Shown here piece after piece: positions 1 through 6,926 of a DNA stretch of 12,460 nt. The position numbers and the translations under genes were made by a program. The stretch comes from Deltaproteobacteria bacterium (GTDB taxonomy: Bacteria > Myxococcota > UBA727 > JABDBI01), in the NCBI GenBank assembly GCA_016764955.1, contig JAESQZ010000124.1:1-12460 (forward strand). The letters run 5' to 3'. The notes below the pieces were generated by a model. That model was not told where the DNA came from. It did no database searches and saw only the letters and a program-made list of their open reading frames with translations. Position 1 is the first letter of the stretch. Every line of letters starts with the position of its first letter.

Positions 1-2
1 AG

Positions 3-71
3 ATTCAGGAGCTTCTAAAGCAGAGAATTCGAAGAAAGACGGAGACTATCGGCCTCCTTGATCAGGCTTGA
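3..71 (+). other. Possible 3' end of an upstream gene (partial)
   Basis: One frame is open from the window edge and ends in TGA at 69-71, 15 bases before the kinase ATG. Its tail reads IQELLKQRIRRKTETIGLLD then QA, a charged, helix-like sequence that could be the C-terminus of a co-transcribed gene. A second frame (from base 2, stop TGA 59-61) is also open, so the choice between them is not secure. No family is recognised. If real, the spacing suggests an operon with the following histidine kinase. Confidence 0.3.
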
Positions 72-86
72 GATGAGAATTAAGCG

Positions 87-2813
87 ATGAACCTCTCGAT
101 TAAGAACAAGATTATCGCCTTAACTATCTTCTTCATATGTCTCCTTATCTCTTCTACCCTTTTTCTTTTGTACAATTTAGGAGAGACGACAAATACAATG
201 AAAGGTGTTGTCTCACTTTCAGAGGATGTGGTTACTCAGAGCCATCATCTAGAGAAGCTTATTGTGGATATGGAAACAGGGCAACGTGGCTTTGTGATTA
301 CAGGCAAGGAGGAATTTCTTGAGCCCTATAAGGATGCGAACAATAAGTTTGATGCTGTATTGTATGACTTAGAGCAAAAATTAATCGATCATCCAAAATA
401 CCTCGAATTGTTGGAAAAGGTTGCACATTCTCGTTACGAGTGGCTCGGGCTTGCTGGTCAGCCTGAAATAGATGCCCGTCGAGAAGTTACTAGCGCGAAA
501 GCCAGCTTAAATTCTATTGGTAACTTGATTGAAGCGGAGACGGGAAAAAAGCTTGTGGATGAGATGAGAAGAAGTCTCGACAAGTTGCTAAAGCATTTTA
601 AGACGGCTGGAGAAAAGAACAACATAATTCTGACTACACAGATTGGCAAAGATATCGTTGACTCAGAGACTGGTCAGAGAGGATTTCTCTTAACAGGAAA
701 AGATGCCTTTCTTGAACCCTACTTTCATGGACAGGTTGCCCTCGACAGGGATATGAAGGAATTAGAGAAAAGTAATCCTGACAACAAAAGGGTGCTAAAA
801 GAAATCTCAGCATTAAGAACGCTGAATAAAAAATGGCTTCTAGAGGCAGCTATCCCTGAGATTGATGCCCGCGTCTCCTATGAAAAAAATCCACAATCAA
901 TGGAGAACATTGCTCTCCTTCTTGCAAAGGGTGTTGGGAAGGAAATTATCGATAACTTGAGAAACCTCGTTGGACAGCTAACCGCTTCCTTAGGAAAAGA
1001 CATCCGAAATGAGGTTCTTCAAGCGAACGAGAGGGTGGAACAGGCCAATCTCTTAAGTCTGCTGATTGGCATGATAGGTATTTTCTTAGGCCTCTTCTTC
1101 GCATTTTTTATAGGCAGAGGTATTATCAAACCGCTCAAAATCTTAAACGCTGGAGTAGTCAAAATTGGTAAAGGAGAGCTTGCCCACAAAATTAGGGTTG
1201 ATACGAAAGATGAATTAGCCACCTTAGCCCGAGCCTTTAATCATATGGCCACATCTCTTGGCGAAAGCAGGGTTTATATCGAAGGCATTATTAAGTCTAT
1301 GCCTAATATGCTTATCGTTGTTAGCCCAAATGGCAGCATAAAAACAGTAAACGATGTTGCCCTGAAGCTCTTGGATTATGAGGGCGATGAACTTTTAGAT
1401 CAACCACTAAGCATACTATTACGTGAAGGTGAAGGTGAAGGTGAAGGTGAAGGTGAAGGTGAAGGTGAAGGTGAAGGTGAAATTGTACTGGCGCTCCAGG
1501 ACGTTGTAAATAGAGGCGTTGTACTTAATTCAAAAAAATCATTCGTGAAAAAAAATGGTTCCACGTTTTCGGTATTGTTCTCCGCATCGACACTGCGTAG
1601 CCCAGAGGGTAAAGTGGAAGGGGTCGTCTGTATTGCACAAGACATCTCTCAGTATGAACAATTGGAAACCCAATTTCGCCAAGCACAAAAAATAGAATCG
1701 ATTGGCCGCTTGGCAGGAGGTGTTGCACACGATTTTAATAATTTGCTCACAGTCATTTTGGGCGTTTCGAAAATGATAGAGGATGAGGAAGGCAAAAACA
1801 GCGCTGTTCATGACAAAATTACACTTATATCTGATACAGCGAAGCAGGCAGCTGCATTGACACAACAACTACTCGCCTTTAGTCGACAGCAAGTCACTAG
1901 ACCAAAGATTATCGAACTCAATGTGGTGATTGTTCAAACTCGAAAGATGCTCACGCGCTTGATAGGCGAGAACATAGAGATTGAAGTGCACACGGCACCA
2001 GGTCTTTATCCAATAAAAGCAGACGAGGGGCAGATCAACCAAATTCTAATGAATCTGGCTGTCAATGCCCGCGATGCCATGCCTGGTGGTGGTAAGCTGA
2101 CCATTGAGACGGGAAATGTCACGCTCGATGCAAATTATGTCGAATGCCACGCTGATAGTTGTTCAGGCTCTTACGTCATGATGGTTGTTTCGGACACGGG
2201 CGTAGGGATGGATCAAGCAACGCAAGCCAAAATTTTTGAGCCTTTTTATACGACCAAAGAGGTAGGTGCTGGAACGGGTCTCGGGCTTTCTACGGTGATT
2301 GGAATTGTGAAACAAAACAATGGGATGATTCAAGTGTATAGCGAGCCAGGCCAAGGAACAGCATTCAAGATCTATTGGCCTAGAGCCGAATTTGTAGATG
2401 GGATTGAAGAGGCTAGAGAGGAAGACGATCTTTCGACTGAGGGTAAGGAGAACATCCTATTGGTTGAAGACGAGGAGGCCGTTCGCTTGGTAGCTGCGTC
2501 GATATTGCGTAAGAACGGTTACGCAGTATTAGAAGCCAAAGATGGCAAAGAAGCCCTAAAAACAATGCAACTACATCAAGGAACTACCGATCTCTTGCTT
2601 ACCGACGTCATCATGCCAGGTATGGATGGGCAAGAACTAGCCAGTAATCTAAAGGAGAAATATCCCGACCTGCATATTCTTTTTATGTCTGGCTATACTG
2701 CAAATGCAATTATGCATCATGGTGTGTTAGCAGAAAACGTACACTTTGTTGGCAAGCCTTTCTTGCCAAATGAACTTTTAGTGGCAGTACGCAAGGCGCT
2801 TGGAACAGCCTAA
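87..2813 (+). CDS. Membrane hybrid sensor histidine kinase (2x CHASE3-HAMP-PAS-HisKA-HATPase-REC)
   Basis: An inner-membrane sensor kinase of 908 residues that should autophosphorylate on His and pass phosphate to its own receiver domain. Membrane segment 1 is at about residues 9-30. The periplasmic part holds two CHASE3-like repeats (about 55-175 and 187-305), each with an ETGQRGF..TGK..FLEPY motif. Membrane segment 2 is at about 320-345, HAMP at 345-395, PAS at 396-523. The H-box GGVAHDFNN has His548; the N-box has Asn656 and Asn660; G1 is DTGVGM (703-708); the F-box is FEPFYTTK (717-724); G2 is GTGLGL (729-734). All kinase boxes are intact. The receiver (about 788-905) has Asp795, phospho-acceptor Asp840, Ser868 and Lys890. 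No DNA-binding output is present, so a partner regulator or the nearby soluble kinase may take the signal (inference). The PAS domain contains nine EG repeats. No strong Shine-Dalgarno precedes the ATG, but the membrane segment begins directly after it. The ligand is unknown. Confidence 0.95.
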   Translation: MNLSIKNKIIALTIFFICLLISSTLFLLYNLGETTNTMKGVVSLSEDVVTQSHHLEKLIVDMETGQRGFVITGKEEFLEPYKDANNKFDAVLYDLEQKLIDHPKYLELLEKVAHSRYEWLGLAGQPEIDARREVTSAKASLNSIGNLIEAETGKKLVDEMRRSLDKLLKHFKTAGEKNNIILTTQIGKDIVDSETGQRGFLLTGKDAFLEPYFHGQVALDRDMKELEKSNPDNKRVLKEISALRTLNKKWLLEAAIPEIDARVSYEKNPQSMENIALLLAKGVGKEIIDNLRNLVGQLTASLGKDIRNEVLQANERVEQANLLSLLIGMIGIFLGLFFAFFIGRGIIKPLKILNAGVVKIGKGELAHKIRVDTKDELATLARAFNHMATSLGESRVYIEGIIKSMPNMLIVVSPNGSIKTVNDVALKLLDYEGDELLDQPLSILLREGEGEGEGEGEGEGEGEGEIVLALQDVVNRGVVLNSKKSFVKKNGSTFSVLFSASTLRSPEGKVEGVVCIAQDISQYEQLETQFRQAQKIESIGRLAGGVAHDFNNLLTVILGVSKMIEDEEGKNSAVHDKITLISDTAKQAAALTQQLLAFSRQQVTRPKIIELNVVIVQTRKMLTRLIGENIEIEVHTAPGLYPIKADEGQINQILMNLAVNARDAMPGGGKLTIETGNVTLDANYVECHADSCSGSYVMMVVSDTGVGMDQATQAKIFEPFYTTKEVGAGTGLGLSTVIGIVKQNNGMIQVYSEPGQGTAFKIYWPRAEFVDGIEEAREEDDLSTEGKENILLVEDEEAVRLVAASILRKNGYAVLEAKDGKEALKTMQLHQGTTDLLLTDVIMPGMDGQELASNLKEKYPDLHILFMSGYTANAIMHHGVLAENVHFVGKPFLPNELLVAVRKALGTA
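1425..1481 (+). repeat. In-frame hexanucleotide tandem repeat (GAAGGT)9 inside the kinase PAS domain
   Basis: Nine perfect GAAGGT units (1425-1478) plus a final GAA encode nine Glu-Gly dipeptides and one Glu, residues 447-465 of the kinase. The units are identical at every base, which points to recent slippage expansion rather than selection on the protein alone. Because the unit is six bases, gain or loss of copies keeps the frame and only changes the length of an acidic loop in the PAS domain. Confidence 0.97.
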
Positions 2814-2926
2814 TTTGAAGGTTAAAAGAACTGTCCATAATGGCCTAATTTGACTGTTTTTAGTCCGCAAATGAGATTTGGGATGATTTTACCCGGCCGT
2901 GTAGGTCTGATTTTGGGCAAGATCAC

Positions 2927-2955
2927 TTGTCAACGTTTAAAACGTTTGATATGAT
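2927..2955 (+). promoter_or_regulatory. Predicted promoter of the first ATPase (leaderless)
   Basis: TTGTCA (2927-2932), a 17-base spacer, then TATGAT (2950-2955) preceded by TGA, which forms an extended -10. The expected start of transcription, about 7 bases after the -10, is the A of the ATG at 2962. No Shine-Dalgarno lies upstream of that ATG, so a leaderless mRNA is predicted. Sequence match only; no transcript data. Confidence 0.65.
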
Positions 2956-2970
2956 AACGTTATGAACGTT
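2932..2970 (+). promoter_or_regulatory. Four AACGTT boxes over the promoter and start codon (possible operator)
   Basis: The palindromic hexamer AACGTT occurs at 2932-2937, 2941-2946, 2956-2961 and 2965-2970. Start-to-start spacings are 9, 15 and 9, so the boxes form two pairs arranged symmetrically about position 2951, inside the -10 element. The boxes touch the last base of the -35, the spacer, the discriminator and codons 2-3. This looks like a repressor site that could block both polymerase and ribosome. The binding protein is unknown; it could be the ATPase's own product or a separate regulator. Confidence 0.5.
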
Positions 2971-4269
2971 GAACAGATAAACAGGGCTCTCATGGAAGGA
3001 GATATCGATTCCCGGGGCGTGTTGCCCCACATAGAGACTCTGTCTTTGGTGCCATTTCAATTTGAGGTAGATTTTGGACTTAAAGATCTGCCTACTCAGC
3101 CGGGAGTTTTACTGATTCGAGGCGCAAGACAATATGGCAAAAGCACTTGGCTGGAGCAACAAATTGCGGGGACTATTAGAGAATTTGGCCCTGGCTCTGC
3201 GTTGTATCTCAACGGAGACATTTTACCTTCCAAAGAGTTATTGGTTTCTCAAATTCGCCTGGTGACACAATTTTTTCACCCAGACGCAAAAGTAAAGCGT
3301 TTGTTCATTGATGAGATTACAGCAGTAAACGATTGGGAAAAAGCTTTAAAATATCTTATTGATGCAGGCGAGCTAAGAGACGTACTCGTTGTTACAACAG
3401 GATCAAAAGCCGCAGATTTACGTCGTGGAAGTGAGCGACTGCCGGGTCGAAAAGGGCGCTTGGACCGAACAAATTATGTCTTTACCTCAATTTCATACAC
3501 TGAGTTTAAAAAACAATGTGGCGATAAATTGGGCAATCAAACATTGAGTAGCTACCTACTTTCTGGTGGTTCGCCGATTGCAGCCTGTGAACTTGCTCAG
3601 ACTGGAAGATTGCCGGAATATGTTATTGAACTCGTTTCAGATTGGATTTTGGGTGAATTCACCGCGAGCGGTCGCACACGTTCGTCTTTGCTAAGTGTGG
3701 TCAAAACGTTGCTTCAGTTTGGAGGCACTCCCATTGGTCAATCCAAATTGGCACGAGAAAGCGGGCTTGCCAATAACACTGTTGCTCAGGGTTATGTTGC
3801 TCTCTTACAAGATTTGCTGGTGCTTTGTCCGGCATATCCTATCAATGGAAACAACGGAAAACCTCTATGGCGTCAACCTTGTAAATATCATTTCGTTAAT
3901 ACGCTCGCCGCGATGTGCTGGCACCCAGAGAGCATCCGAACACCACAAGAGTTGGAAAGCTCTCCCAAGCTGCATGGCCAAATGCTTGAGTGGGCCGTTG
4001 CACAGGAATTGTTTAGAAGGCGATGCCTTAAGGGGCTTGAGCCTGTCCCCGAAGACATTGCTTTTTGGCAGTCCAAGACTCATGAAATCGATTTTGTGGC
4101 TTCATACCCAGATGAATGGATTGAGGTGAAACGAGGAGCGGAAGATCCTTTTCATTTTCAATGGTTTTTAACTACGCACCCGACAGGACGACTTACTTTA
4201 ATCAACGCCACCCGTTTCGAAACCAAGCGAATCCAAGGAATCACGCTAGAAGACTTTTTGTTGTTCTAG
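2962..4269 (+). CDS. Archaeal-type/DUF4143 P-loop ATPase with PD-(D/E)XK-like C-terminus
   Basis: A 435-residue soluble P-loop ATPase. Walker A is GARQYGKST (residues 54-62), Walker B is LFIDEI (114-119), a sensor-like TTGSKA is at 145-150, and PGRKGR (161-166) sits before SYTEF, as in the AAA_14/DUF4143 group. A winged-helix-like stretch (about 262-288, LARESGLANNTV) follows. Near the C-terminus, HEIDFVA (Asp377) and WIEVKRG (Glu388, Lys390) match the D...ExK pattern of PD-(D/E)XK nuclease folds. The family's cellular role is poorly known; links to toxin-antitoxin-like or DNA-associated functions are guesses. The gene stands alone, convergent with the next kinase with an 18-base gap. The ATG at 2962 is preferred because a consensus promoter places +1 there; an in-frame ATG at 2992 after AGGG is an alternative. 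Confidence 0.88.
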   Translation: MNVEQINRALMEGDIDSRGVLPHIETLSLVPFQFEVDFGLKDLPTQPGVLLIRGARQYGKSTWLEQQIAGTIREFGPGSALYLNGDILPSKELLVSQIRLVTQFFHPDAKVKRLFIDEITAVNDWEKALKYLIDAGELRDVLVVTTGSKAADLRRGSERLPGRKGRLDRTNYVFTSISYTEFKKQCGDKLGNQTLSSYLLSGGSPIAACELAQTGRLPEYVIELVSDWILGEFTASGRTRSSLLSVVKTLLQFGGTPIGQSKLARESGLANNTVAQGYVALLQDLLVLCPAYPINGNNGKPLWRQPCKYHFVNTLAAMCWHPESIRTPQELESSPKLHGQMLEWAVAQELFRRRCLKGLEPVPEDIAFWQSKTHEIDFVASYPDEWIEVKRGAEDPFHFQWFLTTHPTGRLTLINATRFETKRIQGITLEDFLLF

Positions 4270-4287
4270 GGCCATTTTGAAGTCAAC

Positions 4288-5718
4288 CTACTCCACATCC
4301 ACCACTTTGCCGCTAAGTGTATCTTGGATGACTTTAAGCAGCGTATTGGGCATGAACGGCTTTTGAATAAAAGAGGCATTTTTTTTGGAGACACCACGGC
4401 TAAAGGCAGCTTCGCTGTTGTAGCCAGACATGTAGACGACACTGATATCTGGGAACTTAGATGAAAGCTGTTTGATAAGTTCTGGGCCATTCATTTTGGG
4501 CATGACCAAATCGGTTAGAACCAAATTGACTGGTTTAGGTGCTTCTTCACAGAGCTTAATGGCGCTGGCTGCATTGGAGGCTTCCAAGACTTCAAAGCCG
4601 CCACCGCGGATAATATCAGAAGCAACTTGGCGGACGATGTCTTCATCTTCGACTATCAGCACGGTTTGCGCTTCTTGAGGGAGCGAGGTTACTTTTTCGA
4701 TTTCTGTCATAGGGTTTCCTTGTTGAGAAGATTCTGTTGGCATGGATGTGTCAAAGCAGACCTGGAATGTGGTTCCTGAGCCAGCTTTGCTTGAAACCTC
4801 AATATGGCCTTTGCATTGCTTGACGCTTCTTTCAAGCATGGCGAAGTTGAGGTCGTTTTCTTGATTAAAGCCATCTTTGGCGTTATCACAAACGCTTAGT
4901 ACAACGTCATGCTCTTTACCTTGAGTTTGTATGGACAGTCTGCCGCCATTTGGCATGCGCTCACGGGCGCTTTGGGCGAGTGTCATCACGATATTGAGCA
5001 CATGGTTTGGATCTGCGTGGATTGGGGCAAGCTGATCTTGAAACTTAAAATCTAACTCAATGTCTTCGCCAATGACTCTAGTTAGCATGCTACCAATGCT
5101 TCCAAGTAGGCTGTTCAAATTCACGCTTTGTTCTTGTGAGGCGTTTTGGCGGCTGAATTGAAGCAATTGGCTGGTTAAAGAGCTTGCTTGGGAGGCACAG
5201 TTAGAGATGGCTTCTAGTTTTGATTTGGCATCTTCGGAGTTTGCAACGTCGTTTTCTAGCATTTCGGCATAGTTTAAAATCACGGTGAATAGATTGTTAA
5301 AGTCGTGAGCGACACCGCCGGTTAAGCGCCCGAGAGACTCCATTTTCTGGGAGTTTTTGAACTGGGACTCGAGTAGCTTTTGTTCCGTTAGGTCAAGGGC
5401 CAGCCCAGCTGCTCCTGTGATTTTGCCAGCACTATTTTTGATAGGCTCGACAGCGACTTGATAGTAGTAGTTTTCTTGCTCTAGCTGACAGCTGGCACCT
5501 TCGCCTTTTAAGGCCTTTATATGAGCGCTCATAATTGGCGTTCGGGGCGGTTGCTTATCAAGCGATTCAAAGAGTTGTTTGGGGGCGTGTGGCTTGTTTA
5601 AACCTGCTCCGCTTAAAGAAGTCGTCTTAAGGCCCAAGTCAGTTGTCCATGAAACAACTGGGAGTTTTAAGAGGAGGGCTTGAAAAGGATAGTTTGGATC
5701 TAAGTTTTGAGCTTTCAT
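4288..5718 (-). CDS. Soluble hybrid histidine kinase-like protein (PAS-HisKA-degenerate HATPase-REC)
   Basis: A 476-residue cytosolic protein with no membrane segment. A PAS domain (about 15-112; VVSWTTDLGL, then SLSGAGL) is followed by HisKA with an intact H-box GGVAHDFNN (His138). The ATPase domain is eroded. Where the upstream kinase has MNLAVNARDAMP, this one has MTLAQSARERMP, so both N-box Asn are gone. DTGVGM is replaced by CDNAKDGF, and no F-box or GTGLGL motif is found before the closing GSGTTF strand (313-318). The receiver (about 350-470) is intact: Asp358, phospho-acceptor Asp403, Ser431, Lys453. The reading frame is clean, so this is not simple decay. It may be a phosphate acceptor, phosphatase or scaffold for a partner kinase (inference). 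A Shine-Dalgarno-like AGGGGG (5728-5733 on the minus strand) lies 9 bases before the ATG. It is divergent from metK. Confidence 0.92.
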   Translation of the reverse strand: MKAQNLDPNYPFQALLLKLPVVSWTTDLGLKTTSLSGAGLNKPHAPKQLFESLDKQPPRTPIMSAHIKALKGEGASCQLEQENYYYQVAVEPIKNSAGKITGAAGLALDLTEQKLLESQFKNSQKMESLGRLTGGVAHDFNNLFTVILNYAEMLENDVANSEDAKSKLEAISNCASQASSLTSQLLQFSRQNASQEQSVNLNSLLGSIGSMLTRVIGEDIELDFKFQDQLAPIHADPNHVLNIVMTLAQSARERMPNGGRLSIQTQGKEHDVVLSVCDNAKDGFNQENDLNFAMLERSVKQCKGHIEVSSKAGSGTTFQVCFDTSMPTESSQQGNPMTEIEKVTSLPQEAQTVLIVEDEDIVRQVASDIIRGGGFEVLEASNAASAIKLCEEAPKPVNLVLTDLVMPKMNGPELIKQLSSKFPDISVVYMSGYNSEAAFSRGVSKKNASFIQKPFMPNTLLKVIQDTLSGKVVDVE

Positions 5719-5743
5719 GATATTTTTCCCCCTTTTACTTTAG

Positions 5744-5760
5744 CCTAGCTTCTTGCTAGG
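5744..5760. promoter_or_regulatory. Hairpin overlapping the metK Shine-Dalgarno
   Basis: CCTAGC (5744-5749) and GCTAGG (5755-5760) form a perfect 6-bp stem with a TTCTT loop. The last three bases of the stem are the AGG of the metK ribosome-binding site AGGAG (5758-5762), 7 bases before the ATG at 5770. The same stem would form in the leader of the divergent kinase, 25 bases upstream of its ATG. It may modulate metK translation, but no S-adenosylmethionine riboswitch class was recognised. Confidence 0.45.
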
Positions 5761-5769
5761 AGCCAAGGA

Positions 5770-6918
5770 ATGAGTGCAACTTCTTATTTGTTTACGAGCG
5801 AGTCTGTTACTGAGGGGCACCCAGATAAGATGGCTGATCAGGTTTCGGATGCCATTTTAGATGCGATGTTGGCTCAGGATATTGAATCTAGATGCGCGGT
5901 TGAGACTTTATTCAAGACAGGCGTTTGTTTGGTGGCTGGTGAAGCTCGGACAAAGGCTTGGGTGGATATGCACTCGGTTGTGAGAAAGACGATTCAAGAT
6001 ATTGGCTACAGGTCTTCTGAAACAGGCTTTGATGGCCATAGTTGCGGCGTACTGTCTGCCATTGAAGGGCAGTCGGAGGATATCGCCATTGGCGTGGATG
6101 CTTCTCATGAGAAAGACCAGGGGGCAGGGGACCAAGGCATGATGTTTGGTTTTGCTTGCGATGAAACGCCAGAGTTGATGCCAATGCCGATTGCGCTTTC
6201 TCATCGCCTTGCCAAGCGTTTGGCTCATGTAAGGCACTCCGGCAAGCTTGGCTTTTTGAGGCCAGATGGTAAGTGCCAAGTGACCATTGCTTATGAAAAT
6301 AGCAAGCCAGTGGGTGTGGATACGATCGTGATGTCCAGCCAGCATTCGCCGGATGTTGAAACGGCTACTTTAAGAGAAGCGCTTGTCGAAGAAGTGATTA
6401 AGCCTGAGATTCCTGAGCAATTTAAGCTTTCAAGTATTAAGTATCATATTAACCCAACTGGACGTTTTACAATCGGTGGCCCAATGGGTGATACGGGTAT
6501 TACAGGGCGTAAGATTATCGTCGATACCTATGGTGGTATGGGTCGTCATGGGGGAGGGTGCTTTTCAGGCAAAGACCCTTCCAAAGTAGATCGCTCGGCA
6601 GCTTATATGGGGCGCTATATTGCTAAAAATATCGTGGCGGCAGGTTTAGCTAAGCGCTGCGAAGTTCAGCTGGCCTATGCGATTGGGGTTGCAAAACCTG
6701 TGAGCGTGATGGTTGAGACATTTGGAACGAGTGCGCTTTCGTCAGAAGAATTGGCCAGGCGTATTCAGGATGTTTTCCCGCTGACGCCTTCTAGGATTGT
6801 GAAGCATTTGAATCTTTTGAGGCCAATTTATAAAAAGACGTCTGTTTATGGGCATTTTGGGCGAGAAGAGCCTGAGTTTACGTGGGAGAAGACCGATATG
6901 ACAGAGAAATTGAAGTGA
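5770..6918 (+). CDS. metK: S-adenosylmethionine synthetase
   Basis: MetK condenses ATP and methionine into S-adenosylmethionine, the cell's main methyl donor, releasing phosphate and pyrophosphate; it works as a cytosolic tetramer. At 382 residues it matches the usual bacterial length (about 384). Motifs seen are TEGHPDK (14-20, ATP), GAGDQG (118-123), INPTGRF..GGP (227-238), GDTGITGRKIIVDTYGG (240-256), and GGGCFSGKDPSKVDRSA (261-277). The glycine-rich loop has Cys264 where E. coli has Ala, a mild oddity. The C-terminus ends EKTDMTEKLK, slightly short of E. coli. The start is set by the MSATSYLFTSESVTEGHPDK alignment and by AGGAG 7 bases upstream. The exported nuclease starts 8 bases after the stop, so the two are probably co-transcribed. 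Confidence 0.98.
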   Translation: MSATSYLFTSESVTEGHPDKMADQVSDAILDAMLAQDIESRCAVETLFKTGVCLVAGEARTKAWVDMHSVVRKTIQDIGYRSSETGFDGHSCGVLSAIEGQSEDIAIGVDASHEKDQGAGDQGMMFGFACDETPELMPMPIALSHRLAKRLAHVRHSGKLGFLRPDGKCQVTIAYENSKPVGVDTIVMSSQHSPDVETATLREALVEEVIKPEIPEQFKLSSIKYHINPTGRFTIGGPMGDTGITGRKIIVDTYGGMGRHGGGCFSGKDPSKVDRSAAYMGRYIAKNIVAAGLAKRCEVQLAYAIGVAKPVSVMVETFGTSALSSEELARRIQDVFPLTPSRIVKHLNLLRPIYKKTSVYGHFGREEPEFTWEKTDMTEKLK

Positions 6919-6926
6919 GTACCTCC

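Noticed and set aside
1400..1645. Minus-strand open frame with a Ser-Pro repeat opposite the kinase PAS domain
   Set aside because: It is the complement of the GAAGGT repeat inside a well-supported kinase, with no ribosome-binding site or family signal.
2848..2872. Hairpin ATTTGACT/AGTC-AAAT after the first kinase
   Set aside because: Weak, bulged and with no following U-tract, so neither a terminator nor a known RNA can be supported.
5908..6345. Long minus-strand open frame inside metK
   Set aside because: It lies wholly opposite a highly conserved gene and shows no recognisable domain.
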